Shown: piece by piece, positions 35,875 to 44,736 of the stretch
Layout: each line of letters begins with the position of its first letter
How positions within the stretch are numbered: the first letter of the stretch is position 1
Origin: Myxococcales bacterium
GTDB taxonomy: Bacteria; Myxococcota_A; Polyangia; Polyangiales; Polyangiaceae
DNA: 64,000 nt
Assembly: GCA_013297655.1 (NCBI GenBank)
Contig: JAAFHV010000001.1
Coordinates: 19,267 to 83,266, forward strand
Direction: 5' to 3'
Translations under genes and position numbers: made by a program
The notes under the pieces: generated by a model
Seen by the model: only the letters and a program-made list of their open reading frames with translations
The model's database searches: none
What the model was told of the DNA's origin: nothing

Positions 35875-37050
35875 ATGGTCGGACGCATCGTGGGTGCTCT
35901 CTTGGGCGTGTGCTTCGTCGCCGTTTCGGTCGCGTGCAGCACGTCGTCGCCTACCGCCCCGGAGGGCGACTCCGGCGCGCCGGACGCGGGGGGCACGGTG
36001 CCGCAGATCGCAGCTCCCACGCAGCCGCTCTCGTCGTTCCCTGTCGACAAGGCGGGCCCCTACAACGTGGGCCATCGTTCGATCGACATGACCTACACAC
36101 CTCCCGGCGGGCAGCCCTCGCGCACCATCCCGGTCGAGATTTGGTATCCCACGCTCGACGCCGAGGGGGAGACCACCAAGTACGGCGGGATCTTCACCGA
36201 CAGCACGGTCTACGAGGGCGCGAGCGCGGCGCCTCCGCCCGATGCGAGCGGATATCCCGTTCATGTGTATTCGCACGGCTCCTCCGGGTTCGCCGGAACC
36301 GCGAGCCGCACGTCACGGTACTTCGCGTCCCACGGCTGGGTCGTCGCCGCGCCCAATCACGTCGGCAATTTGCTCAAAGACGGAACGGGCAAGAGGCCAC
36401 TCGCGATATCCTATCTTCGCTCCACCGACGTGACCGCCACGCTCGACGGCCTGGAGAAGCTCGCCGCCCCCGATCCCCTCGCTGGGAAGCTCAAAACGAA
36501 GCGGGTCCTGCTCAGCGGGCACAGCTTCGGCGCGTTCACGGCGTGGGCCTCCAGCGGCGTCACGTTCGACACCAAAGTGCTCGAGACACGCTGCGCATCG
36601 GACGAGTTCAGCGTGCCGTGCAAACCGGAAGAGATCGCCGTCTTCCAAAAGGGCCTCGGCGATCCGCGCATCGTCGCGGCGGTACCGATGGCCGGAGGCG
36701 TGAGCGACTCGGTCGCCGACTATGGCGCCGCGAAGCGCCCCATCTTGCTCATGAGTGGCACTTTGGACGTGAGCGCGGGGCCCATTTACGATCGCGCCGA
36801 AGGAATCGACGTGACGTGGCTCGAGCTCGTCGGTGGATGCCACGAAGCCTTCGCCCTCGGCGGCTGCAAAGAGCTCGACGAGAAGCTCGCCTGGTCCCTC
36901 GTCTCTACCCACATCCTCGCGTTCGGCCGCCGTCACCTCCTCGGCGACGCGACGCAAGACACCACCGCCATCGTCACCGGGGAGCGCTCGCTCTCCGACG
37001 TGGTCCGCCTGAAGCACAAGGGCCCCGTCACTCCCCCCTCCGGCCCCTAA
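35875..37050 (+). CDS. Exported alpha/beta hydrolase (PAF-acetylhydrolase-like), lipoprotein
   Basis: A 391-residue protein. The start at 35875 gives a signal with lipobox Cys21 (VSVAC), then an Asp/Gly/Ala linker. The hydrolase domain has the oxyanion-side HGSSGFAG (134-141) and nucleophile elbow GHSFG (Ser217), followed by ILLMSGTLDVSAGP and GGCHEAFALGGC, likely acid and His regions. Related lipases cleave short acyl esters or polymers. It is the first gene of a four-gene unit with 13, 14 and 2-nt gaps to the DUF1592, DUF1552 and lipoprotein genes, so a joint envelope function is likely. Confidence 0.88.
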   Translation: MVGRIVGALLGVCFVAVSVACSTSSPTAPEGDSGAPDAGGTVPQIAAPTQPLSSFPVDKAGPYNVGHRSIDMTYTPPGGQPSRTIPVEIWYPTLDAEGETTKYGGIFTDSTVYEGASAAPPPDASGYPVHVYSHGSSGFAGTASRTSRYFASHGWVVAAPNHVGNLLKDGTGKRPLAISYLRSTDVTATLDGLEKLAAPDPLAGKLKTKRVLLSGHSFGAFTAWASSGVTFDTKVLETRCASDEFSVPCKPEEIAVFQKGLGDPRIVAAVPMAGGVSDSVADYGAAKRPILLMSGTLDVSAGPIYDRAEGIDVTWLELVGGCHEAFALGGCKELDEKLAWSLVSTHILAFGRRHLLGDATQDTTAIVTGERSLSDVVRLKHKGPVTPPSGP

Positions 37051-37063
37051 CCGAGGAGCTCTC

Positions 37064-38716
37064 GTGTCGCTCGTAAGGCTCATTTCCCGTTCGTCTCTCG
37101 CGCTCGCGCTGGTCGCCGCGTCCGGCCTCGCGTCGTGCAAGAGCGACAGCAGCACCACAGAAGCCCCTCCGCCGCTGCAAACCGGCCCCGCGGGCCCCAA
37201 AATAGGCTTCCCGGGCGGGGCGCAGCGGCTCACCAAGCCGCAGTACCAAGCCGCAATCGCCGACATCTTCGGCCCCGACGTGGTCGTGCCTCCCGCCCTC
37301 GAGCCCGACGTCGCGGTCGAGGGGTTCGAGTCGGTCGGCGCCACCGGTGCGGCCGTGTCGGCGCGCGGAGTCGAGCAGTACGAGGCCGCCGCGCAGGCGA
37401 TCGCCAAACAGATCACGAGCGAGCCGCGGCTCTTCTCTCGCGTCTCCACGTGCCAGCCGCGCACCCCGGACGACGTCGCGTGCGCGCGTGCGCTCGTCGC
37501 GCCCCTCGGCGAGAAGGTGTTCCGGAGGCCGCTCACCGAGGCCGAGGTCACCAAGCTCGTCGGGGTCGTCACGTCGGCCGCGATCACGGGCGGCTCGTTC
37601 GAGAAGGGCGCCCTCTATGGAATCAGCGCGCTCCTCCAGAGTCCCTTTTTCCTCTATCGGCCCGTCGTCGGCGAGCGCGATCCGGAAGACCCCACGAAGC
37701 TACGTTTTACGGCCTACGAGCTCGCGACGCGGCTCTCGTTTTTCCTTTGGAACACCATTCCGGACGACGCGCTCTTGGAAGCCGCGAAGACCGGAAAGCT
37801 CGATACTCACGAAGGAGTAGAGGCCCAAGTCACGCGCATGCTCGCGTCGCCGAAGGCGCGGAACGGCCTCCGCAACTTCGTCCGCGAATGGCTCCGCCTC
37901 GGTGAGCTCGATCTCCTCCAAAAGGACACCAAGATCTTCACCACCTACACGAGCGATCTCGGCGCGATCGCCCGCGAGGAGACGCTGAAAGGCTTCGAGG
38001 ACCTCGTCTTCGAGCGCGACGCCGACATCCGCGGGGTGATGACCACCCGCCGCGCGTTCGTCACCCCAAAGCTCGCGTCGATGTACCAAGTACCGGCGCC
38101 CTCCGCGACGGGCTTCGCGCCCGTCGAGCTCCCAGAAAAATCGGGCCGCCGCGGACTCCTCGGTCAAATCGCGTTCTTGTCGCTCTACGCGCATCCCACG
38201 TCCACGTCGGCCACGCTGCGCGGCAAATTCGTGCGCGAGAAGCTGCTCTGCACGCCGATCCCGCCGCCGCCGGTGGACGTGAACACCGCCCTCCCCGAGC
38301 CAACCGAAAAAGAGAAGACGTTGCGCGAGCGGGTGAAGATCCACTTCGCCGCCCCCACGTGCGCGGCCTGCCACACGGCGATGGACCCGATTGGCCTCGG
38401 GCTCGAGCAGTTCGACGGCATCGGCCGCTTCCGCACCAAGGAGAACGGCGCCACGATCGACCCGAGCGGCGAGCTCGACGGAGTGGCCTTTACCGACGCC
38501 GCCTCCCTCGGACAGGCCATCCACGACAGCCCCGCCTTCCCGGCGTGCATCACTCGCAAAATGTTCCTCTACGCGACGGGCTCACTGCCGACCGCGGATC
38601 TCGTGCCGACGACCGACGCGCTGAACGAGCGCTTCGTCGCCAGCGGATACCGCATGAAGGTGCTCATGGCCACGGTGGCCACGAGCCGAGCATTCCGCGT
38701 TTACGTGGCTCACTGA
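37064..38716 (+). CDS. DUF1592/DUF1588/DUF1585-type lipoprotein with a CxxCH haem motif
   Basis: A 550-residue protein. The GTG start follows AGGAG by 5 nt. The signal MSLVRLISRSSLALALVAAS ends with a lipobox at LASC (residue 25). Domains in order are typical of the planctomycete/myxobacterial PSD/cytochrome-like set: DUF1587-like RLTKPQYQAAIADIFG (~54), DUF1595-like EKVFRRPLTEAEV, DUF1592 (FTAYELATRLSFFLWNTIPD), DUF1588 (RRGLLGQIAFLSLYAHPTST, RGKFVREKLLC) and DUF1585. Residues 433-437 are CAACH, a c-type haem attachment site. It pairs with the DUF1552 gene immediately downstream, a conserved arrangement of unknown function. Confidence 0.92.
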   Translation: MSLVRLISRSSLALALVAASGLASCKSDSSTTEAPPPLQTGPAGPKIGFPGGAQRLTKPQYQAAIADIFGPDVVVPPALEPDVAVEGFESVGATGAAVSARGVEQYEAAAQAIAKQITSEPRLFSRVSTCQPRTPDDVACARALVAPLGEKVFRRPLTEAEVTKLVGVVTSAAITGGSFEKGALYGISALLQSPFFLYRPVVGERDPEDPTKLRFTAYELATRLSFFLWNTIPDDALLEAAKTGKLDTHEGVEAQVTRMLASPKARNGLRNFVREWLRLGELDLLQKDTKIFTTYTSDLGAIAREETLKGFEDLVFERDADIRGVMTTRRAFVTPKLASMYQVPAPSATGFAPVELPEKSGRRGLLGQIAFLSLYAHPTSTSATLRGKFVREKLLCTPIPPPPVDVNTALPEPTEKEKTLRERVKIHFAAPTCAACHTAMDPIGLGLEQFDGIGRFRTKENGATIDPSGELDGVAFTDAASLGQAIHDSPAFPACITRKMFLYATGSLPTADLVPTTDALNERFVASGYRMKVLMATVATSRAFRVYVAH

Positions 38717-38730
38717 GGCGGTACGAGATC

Positions 38731-40047
38731 ATGCGCAAACCACTCGATCGACGCACGGTGCTTCGCGGAATGTTGGCAGGGGGCCTCGTAACCCTCGGCC
38801 TCCCGTTCCTCGAGATTTTCGGTACGGAGCGCAGCGCCCACGCCGCGCCAGACGCGCTCCCGAAGCGCTTCGGGCTCTTCTTCTGGGGAAATGGAGTCTT
38901 GCCCGACTCGTGGATCCCGAAGAGCACCGGGAGGGGATATGCCCTCTCTCCCACGCTCCTCCCCCTCGCCGCCCACCAAGCCAAATTCTCGGTGATAAGT
39001 GGCATGAACGTGCCATTGCAAAACACCGTCCCCCACCTCTCCGGGCCGGTCGGGTTGCTCACTGGCTCTCCGGGGTCGAAGCTCGATCCGGGCGCGTTCG
39101 CGGCGCCTACGCTCGATCAGGTCATCGCCGAGGTCGTCGGCACCGACTCCCGCTTTCGTTCGCTCGAGGTCGCGGTTCAACCGGGAACCACCGGGCTCTC
39201 GCACAACGGTCTCAATAGCCCGAACCCGGCGGAGAGCTCCCCCGCCGCGCTCTTCCAGCGCGTCTTCGGGCCCGAGTTCGTGAAGCCGGGCAGCAACGCC
39301 GCGCCGAGCCCCACCCTCGCCCTCCGGAAGAGCGTGCTCGACGCAGTGACGGACGACACGAAGCGCCTCCAAGGCACCCTCGGGGCGACCGACAAAGCGC
39401 GCCTCGAGCGCCACCTCGACGGCGTGCGTTCGCTCGAGCTCCGCATCAAGAAGCTCCAAGAGTCGCCCCCGAACTTGGTCGCGTGCAACCTGCCGCAGGC
39501 CCCTAAGGACGACTACGCCCCGGTCGCGGGTCGGCCTCCCATGTCCGAGATTTCTCGGGCGATGGTCGATATTTTGGCGATGGCGCTCGCCTGCGATCAG
39601 ACGCGGGTCTTCTCGTTCTGGTTCTCGCACCCGGTGAACAACACGCTCTTCCCGGGCGCCTCTTCGGGTCACCACCAGCTCACCCACGACGAGCCGGGAG
39701 CGCAGCCCGAGGTCGGCAAGATCCTCGAGCAAATCATGACCGAGCTCGCGTACATGCTGAAGGCGTTCGACGCGGTCCCGGAGGGCGACGGCACGCTCCT
39801 CGATCACTGCGGGATCCTCGCCACGACCGACTGCAACTACGGCCGCCAGCACACGCTGCAAGACTACCCCCTCATCGTCGCGGGCTCCTGCAACGGGGCC
39901 CTCAAGACGGGCGAGCACCACCGCCTCGCCGGCGACAGCACCAGCAAAATCGGCCTCACGCTCTCGCGCGCGATGGGCCTCAATATGGAATCGTTCGGCA
40001 CCAGGGAAGGCAGAATCGCGACGAGCCTCTCCCAGATCGAGGTCTGA
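38731..40047 (+). CDS. DUF1552-family Tat-exported protein
   Basis: A 438-residue protein. The start at 38731 gives DRRTVLRGMLAGGLVTLGLP, a twin-arginine signal ending near SAHAAP. The mature domain matches DUF1552 (KRFGLFFWGNGVLPDSWIP, KFSVISGMNVPLQ, GATDKARLERHLDGVRSLEL, LDHCGILATTDCNYGRQHT), a fold related to sulfatase/phosphatase-type DUF1501 proteins. The start lies 14 nt after the DUF1592 stop. Tat export suggests that it folds or binds a cofactor before export. The two-protein set probably works on an extracellular polymer or as an electron-transfer pair; neither is proven. Confidence 0.92.
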   Translation: MRKPLDRRTVLRGMLAGGLVTLGLPFLEIFGTERSAHAAPDALPKRFGLFFWGNGVLPDSWIPKSTGRGYALSPTLLPLAAHQAKFSVISGMNVPLQNTVPHLSGPVGLLTGSPGSKLDPGAFAAPTLDQVIAEVVGTDSRFRSLEVAVQPGTTGLSHNGLNSPNPAESSPAALFQRVFGPEFVKPGSNAAPSPTLALRKSVLDAVTDDTKRLQGTLGATDKARLERHLDGVRSLELRIKKLQESPPNLVACNLPQAPKDDYAPVAGRPPMSEISRAMVDILAMALACDQTRVFSFWFSHPVNNTLFPGASSGHHQLTHDEPGAQPEVGKILEQIMTELAYMLKAFDAVPEGDGTLLDHCGILATTDCNYGRQHTLQDYPLIVAGSCNGALKTGEHHRLAGDSTSKIGLTLSRAMGLNMESFGTREGRIATSLSQIEV

Positions 40048-40049
40048 TC

Positions 40050-40970
40050 ATGGCCACTCTTCGGAATGCCCACCACCGCAGTCGCCGCGCGCTCGCGCCG
40101 ATGTTCGCGATCGTCGCGTCGACTGCCCTCTTCGTCGCGCTCCCCGGCTGCTCCACCGCCGAGGACACTACCGATCCCACCTGCCAGCCCGGCGCCTCCG
40201 AGGCGTACGTCATCACCGAGCTCTCCTTCACGCGGGAGAACCCCAAGGGCGTCGCCGTCGGCTTCGATCTCGACAAGCGGGTGAGCGCGATCGACGAACA
40301 GGAGTCGTGCGGCAAGGCCGACTTGAAGAGCCCGGACGGCACCGAGGGGATCGACAACCAGCTCGCCCTCCTCGTCCCCGACGTCGAAAAACAGGTCGGA
40401 AACGCGGTCGACGGCATCATCCAGGGAGCTATCAACGACGGTCGATTGCTCATCGCGCTCGACCTCGCCAACGTGAACGACACCCGCGACGACAAGTGCG
40501 TCGATTTGAAGGTGAGCCTCCTCGACGGCAAACCCACCCTCGGCACCGACGGCATCGCCGACGCGTACCAGACGTTCGATCTGCGCAAAGAGGGCCAGCT
40601 CGAGAGCAACGCGACGAATGGCAAAATCGAGAACCGCACGTTCACGATTGGCCCCTTCCCGCTAAGGATCCCGATCGCCATCTTCGACGTGAGCTTCACC
40701 ATCTTCATGCGCGACGCCGTGGTGCGCTTCACGATGGACGACGAGGGCAACGCCGAGGGCCTCCTCGGTGGCGGCGTGTCGATCAAAGAGATCGCGGACG
40801 GCGTGCGCACCGGGGCAGGCGTCGAGCGCATCATCGGCGCCATCATCGCCGCCGGAAACGCGGCCGCCGATCTGGCCCCCGATCCGGACACGGGTCGCTG
40901 CACGCTCATCTCGGCCGCGCTCGCGTTCAAGGCTCGCCGCGCGTTCGTTCGGCCGGCCCAAGCGCCCTGA
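40050..40970 (+). CDS. Lipoprotein, last gene of the DUF1592/DUF1552 operon
   Basis: A 306-residue protein starting 2 nt after the DUF1552 stop, hence co-translated. The signal is MATLRNAHHRSRRALAPMFA with lipobox Cys34 (ALPGC). The mature part has paired Cys residues (CQPGASEAY, ESCGK, DDKCVDL, GRCTLI), long beta strands (FTIGPFPLRIPIAIFDVSFT) and a glycine-rich helix (TGAGVERIIGAIIAAGNAAA). No family is recognised. Strict linkage to the DUF1592/DUF1552 pair suggests an accessory or anchoring subunit. Confidence 0.82.
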   Translation: MATLRNAHHRSRRALAPMFAIVASTALFVALPGCSTAEDTTDPTCQPGASEAYVITELSFTRENPKGVAVGFDLDKRVSAIDEQESCGKADLKSPDGTEGIDNQLALLVPDVEKQVGNAVDGIIQGAINDGRLLIALDLANVNDTRDDKCVDLKVSLLDGKPTLGTDGIADAYQTFDLRKEGQLESNATNGKIENRTFTIGPFPLRIPIAIFDVSFTIFMRDAVVRFTMDDEGNAEGLLGGGVSIKEIADGVRTGAGVERIIGAIIAAGNAAADLAPDPDTGRCTLISAALAFKARRAFVRPAQAP

Positions 40971-41035
40971 GCTTCGGCACGCGGGGACCCGGGTTTCCGT
41001 AGCGCCCTGACGCGCGACTAGAGTCGCGTACCGGC

Positions 41036-41545
41036 TCACGTCAGTGGCATCACCATCGCCACCCGCGGAGAGAGCGCGACACCGAGCCGGACCTCCGTCT
41101 CCAAGATCGTGCCGAGGCGCGGGCCCGCCTCCTCGGGCGCGAGCGCTCGAAAGCCCACCCGCGTGTAGAACGGCGCGTTGAACGGGATGTCGCGAAAGGT
41201 GGTCAGCGTGAGTCGCCGGAGCCCGCGTGATCGTGCCCAGTCGGCGCTCGCGGCGAGGAGCGCGCGGCCGAGACCTTTTCCGCCGTGAGTGGGCTCCACG
41301 TCGAGCTCGAGGAGGTGCGCGTCGCCGTCGGGGTGGGCCTCGAGGAGCGCAAATCCGACCGCGACGTCTTCGTGGTCGACGGCGACGAGGAGGCGTTTTT
41401 CTCCCGCCGCGACGAGCAGCGCCGAAGGATCGTGGAGCGGCAGGGCCGCCGCGGCGGGGAGCCCCACGTCGGCGAATCGGCTCGCCGCGCGCGCTTCGAT
41501 CCCCGCGAGGAGTGGCACGTCGCGTTCGTTCGCGTCTCGAATCAT
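41036..41545 (-). CDS. GNAT-family N-acetyltransferase
   Basis: A 169-residue cytoplasmic protein with the whole GNAT fold. MIRDANERDVPLLAGIEARA is the N-terminal strand-helix. Acetyl-CoA binding motif A reads LELDVEPTHGGKGLGRALLA (R/Q-xx-G-x-G/A form GGKGLG), and the C-terminal strand has NAPFYTRVGF. The acceptor substrate is unknown. It lies downstream of the Cys-rich FGE-like gene on the same strand but is separated from it by a strong hairpin. Confidence 0.9.
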   Translation of the reverse strand: MIRDANERDVPLLAGIEARAASRFADVGLPAAAALPLHDPSALLVAAGEKRLLVAVDHEDVAVGFALLEAHPDGDAHLLELDVEPTHGGKGLGRALLAASADWARSRGLRRLTLTTFRDIPFNAPFYTRVGFRALAPEEAGPRLGTILETEVRLGVALSPRVAMVMPLT

Positions 41546-41598
41546 CGGCGCGAGAGTAAGCCAAAAACCTCACGCGGCTCGCCCCATCGAACGCACCA

Positions 41599-41623
41599 CG
41601 GGCCCGGCATCGCGCCGAGCCCG
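41599..41623 (-). terminator. Candidate terminator after the Cys-rich FGE-like gene
   Basis: CGGGCCCGGC and GCCGAGCCCG form a 10-position stem with one mismatch and a 5-nt loop, 31 nt past the stop of the minus-strand gene and ahead of the acetyltransferase. There is no clear T-run. Confidence 0.45.
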
Positions 41624-41653
41624 CCCTGACGCTACCTTGCTATCGCGAGCGGC

Positions 41654-43765
41654 CTACTGCGCCGCACGAACGCAGCGACCACCGAACTTGCCATATTGGA
41701 ACGTGACCTGGAATTGGTTCACGTTGCCGCGCCCGTACTGGTGCCCTTCCCAGGAGCTGCCGACGACGCCAGCGAGAGGGATACCGGTGTAAAGCGTTCC
41801 CACCGAGCCGGCGGGCTTGAGCGAGCGAGTGCACGTGGCGGCCCCCGCCGCGGGCGCGGCCGAGAAGTCGCAGAAGGTCGAAGTGGGCACTTGGAAGTCG
41901 CCGGTGTACTCGCCGAGGTTGCCAGCGAGATCGTACCAACCCTCGCCCCCCGAGAGCTGGAACGAGACGTCGTTGCGGAAGCGCCCCGGGCTCGCGATCC
42001 ACGGGCTGAGGTCGCGGAGGGTGTTCGTACCGGTGGGGAACTCGTAGAAGATGCCGCCGTTTCCGAGCGACGTATCTTGGCAGTTCCAGCCGCCGGTTCC
42101 GGGCCTGCCGTTGCACCAGTTGTAGTTCGGACGCGTGAGGGCGGTGGGGCCCGTGGGCTGGCCGTAGGGACCCCATGCATCTTGCATATCGGCTAGACGG
42201 GCGAGCTCTCCGCCGTCCCACGCGCAGAACGCGGCGAGCATCATCGGCATCGCGCACGTGAGGGGCTTGGTGTCGAGGACCGTGCGCGAGTTGCTTCGCG
42301 GCGGCATTCCGTACTGCGCGACGTCGGCGTCGGGCTGCCAGTAGGTGGCGTGGCCGCTCGAGCCGCTGTTCGCGTTCGCAGGGTCGTAGCCGTTGTAGCA
42401 GCCACGAATACCATTGTAGTTGTCGATGTCGATCGCGCCGAGGTGCGCCACCAGGTTGAGCGGGCCCGTCTTGGAGGCGGGATACAGATTGCCAACTACC
42501 GGCGCGAGGGTGAGGAGCTGACCGAGCTGCGAGGTGGGGTTCGCGGCCACGTACGTCGCGACCCACGCGCGGACGTTGGGTCCGACGGCGGTGATGAACG
42601 AGCGCATGCGGCCCGCGGTGATCTCGTATTTGTCGAGGCGCCGCGTGGTGCGCGTGGGGAGCGTGAGGGACCGGCAGCACGACTCGTGCGCCACGCCCAA
42701 ACCGCCCACTTCACCCGCGCCGCAGGTCTGGATTCCCGAGGTTTCTCCGGTGTCGCACGACCGCGCAACGCACTTTCCGGCGGGGGAGCAGGCCGTGCTC
42801 ACGCAGTCTCCGTCGGCGGCACAGCCCCGGTCGTCGCGGCAGCGCGGAGCGGTGTAGGAGAAGGCGCCGTCGGTCACGGTGCCGCCGCCGCAGTCCACGT
42901 CGGTCTCGCCGCCGTTCCGGATCCCGTCCGTGCTGGTGGGCTCCACGCAGACGGTCGCGGTGCACGCGTTCGCGAGGCAATCGGTGTTCGTCACGCACGA
43001 CTTGGTGAGTGAGCACTTGGGCGCGTTCGGCCCGCCGCAGTCGATGTCGGTCTCGCCGTTGTTTTTCTTGCCGTCGGTCGCGCTGGGGGGATCGCACACG
43101 CCGTTCGAGCAGTTCGATTGGCAATCATCGCCGGTAACGCACTTCTGGCCGCCGGGACAGAGCTTGTCCGGAGCCGCGGTTCCGCCACAATCGATGCCTG
43201 TCTCGCCGCCGTTGCGCCTACCGTCTTGGTGCACGGTCGGGGGGGCGTCGTTGCAGGCGAGGGCGCGGCAGTAGTCCGTCTTGCAGTCGCGGTCTTGGCC
43301 GCACGGATCGCCGTTTTCGCAAGGGTTAGGCAGACCCACGCCGCACGTCTTGGTGCCGGGAGGGGCGCACGTTTTATCGGGTTTGCAGGTGGTGCTTTGG
43401 CACTCTTCGTTCTTCGTGCACGGCTCGCCGTCGCACTTCACGGGGCACGTTCCGCCACAATCGACGCCGGTCTCGGTGCCGTCTTGGGCCTTGTTCACGC
43501 ACGAGCTCGCGTCGCACTTTCCGTTCACGCAGTTCAGCGTGGTGCAGTCGGCCGCCGCGGTGCATGCCGCGCCGACGGCGCACTTGGTCGCCTCGTTTTT
43601 CCCACACCGAATCGCGGAGTCCACGCCGGCGTCCGGCGGCGGGGGAACCGACGAGTCGACCACCGGAGTGGGCGGCACGTCGTCGTCGGAGCTCGTGCAG
43701 CCCTGGGTGGCGGCAAAAAGCACCATCGATACCGACAACGTGATCCACGTGCGCTGCTTGGACAA
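41654..43765 (-). CDS. Cys-rich repeat lipoprotein with C-terminal formylglycine-generating-enzyme-like domain
   Basis: A 703-residue protein. The start is TTG at 43765: a perfect AGGAGG lies 6 nt upstream and the product begins LSKQRTWITLSVSMVLFAAT with lipobox Cys (TQGC), whereas upstream in-frame sequence is non-coding in character. Residues ~70-330 hold at least four Cys-rich units with the core DG-xx-NGGET-x-x-DCGG (for example TDGIRNGGETDVDCGG). Residues ~380-703 are FGE/SUMF1-like: AFCAWDGGELARLADMQDAW (degenerate GGRLPTEAEWE), GWYDLAGNLGEYTGDF and the terminal FGGRCVRAAQ. It probably is a surface binding protein rather than a sulfatase activator. Confidence 0.85.
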   Translation of the reverse strand: MSKQRTWITLSVSMVLFAATQGCTSSDDDVPPTPVVDSSVPPPPDAGVDSAIRCGKNEATKCAVGAACTAAADCTTLNCVNGKCDASSCVNKAQDGTETGVDCGGTCPVKCDGEPCTKNEECQSTTCKPDKTCAPPGTKTCGVGLPNPCENGDPCGQDRDCKTDYCRALACNDAPPTVHQDGRRNGGETGIDCGGTAAPDKLCPGGQKCVTGDDCQSNCSNGVCDPPSATDGKKNNGETDIDCGGPNAPKCSLTKSCVTNTDCLANACTATVCVEPTSTDGIRNGGETDVDCGGGTVTDGAFSYTAPRCRDDRGCAADGDCVSTACSPAGKCVARSCDTGETSGIQTCGAGEVGGLGVAHESCCRSLTLPTRTTRRLDKYEITAGRMRSFITAVGPNVRAWVATYVAANPTSQLGQLLTLAPVVGNLYPASKTGPLNLVAHLGAIDIDNYNGIRGCYNGYDPANANSGSSGHATYWQPDADVAQYGMPPRSNSRTVLDTKPLTCAMPMMLAAFCAWDGGELARLADMQDAWGPYGQPTGPTALTRPNYNWCNGRPGTGGWNCQDTSLGNGGIFYEFPTGTNTLRDLSPWIASPGRFRNDVSFQLSGGEGWYDLAGNLGEYTGDFQVPTSTFCDFSAAPAAGAATCTRSLKPAGSVGTLYTGIPLAGVVGSSWEGHQYGRGNVNQFQVTFQYGKFGGRCVRAAQ

Positions 43766-43932
43766 AGGAGGCCTCCTCGGCGTCGACGACGACCTCTCAG
43801 CGTATCCGTGTGCCGGTGGCGCGCAACGCCAATCACGGCGCCCCGAACCTTCGACACGCCACGCGCCACGCGCCGCGCGCGACGACGCCGCGCTCCTCAC
43901 GCCCGAAAGGTGCCCGCGAGGAACGAACGGCG

Positions 43933-44175
43933 TCAGTCTTCGAGGATCCCGAAGGTCCACGTCTCGCCGGGCGCACGGACCACGATCATCTGCGATTCGA
44001 CACGCTTCAAGAGGCTGGCCGCGGAGGTGATCGCGGTCGGCCTCACCCCGACCGCGACGCCGTTTTCCCACTCCCACACCCGCGCCTCGCCCACCCCCTC
44101 GATCGAGTACACGAGCTCGAGGATGCGTCGCAGGCGTGGCGTGAGCTTGGGCTTTGGCAGCGTCTCGGTCGTCAT
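43933..44175 (-). CDS. Small protein coupled to nosL-like gene
   Basis: An 80-residue soluble protein beginning MTTETLPKPKLTPRLRRILE, with a compact alpha/beta pattern (ARVWEWENGVAVGVRPTAIT, LLKRVESQMIVVRAPGETW). Its ATG overlaps the NosL-like stop as ATGA (44172-44175), so it is translated with it. No family is recognised and no metal-binding motif is visible. Coupling suggests a helper in the same metal or membrane pathway. Confidence 0.72.
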   Translation of the reverse strand: MTTETLPKPKLTPRLRRILELVYSIEGVGEARVWEWENGVAVGVRPTAITSAASLLKRVESQMIVVRAPGETWTFGILED

Positions 44176-44630
44176 TTCAAATCGTCGAGCACGGCCTTGG
44201 TGATCTCGGCCACCGAGAGCGTCTTCTCGCCCTCGTGATCTTGGGAGAACTTTTGCGCCCGCGCCGGATCGACGGGCACCAGATCGGGCCCCATCGGACC
44301 GAGCACGTTGCTGCCGGTCACGAGCCGAAGCTCACCCGCGTCGTGCCATTTTTTGTCGTAATAGTCCTGAAAACGAAGCTTCCCCTTCTTGCCGGCGAGG
44401 CTGGCGGTGAGCGCGCAGCGGGGCGTGTCGAAGGTGAGCTTCGTGCCGTCGTCTTGCACGATCTCGGCGAGCCACGCGCTCGCGGGGTCGAGCTTCATGC
44501 CGCAGTTGGAGCAGCGCCCGGAAGGCGCGCTGGCGGACGGCGTGGCGGTAGGATCTTTTTTGCAGCCAGCGAGGCCGGTGACGACGAGCGGGAGCGCGAA
44601 GAGCGCGCGCCGGGAGAAGGTCTTTTGCAT
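44172..44630 (-). CDS. NosL-like metal-binding lipoprotein
   Basis: A 152-residue protein. The start at 44630 gives MQKTFSRRALFALPLVVTGL then the lipobox Cys23. After a Ser/Ala/Pro linker it has CSNCGMKLD (Cys40, Cys43, Met45), the Cu-binding Cys/Met motif typical of NosL, and TFDTPRCALT plus the NosL-like FQDYYDKKWHDAGELRLV. NosL delivers copper to nitrous oxide reductase, but no nosZ lies nearby, so here it may serve another copper enzyme. It is 106 nt downstream of the polytopic membrane protein. Confidence 0.85.
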   Translation of the reverse strand: MQKTFSRRALFALPLVVTGLAGCKKDPTATPSASAPSGRCSNCGMKLDPASAWLAEIVQDDGTKLTFDTPRCALTASLAGKKGKLRFQDYYDKKWHDAGELRLVTGSNVLGPMGPDLVPVDPARAQKFSQDHEGEKTLSVAEITKAVLDDLK

Positions 44631-44736
44631 GCGAACCTTTTGTACCAACCGACGAGCGCAGCAGCTTGGACGGGTGGGACAATGGAGCCTAGGAAAGGAG
44701 CTCCGAAGAACAGACCGACTCTACGCAACGATTCGG

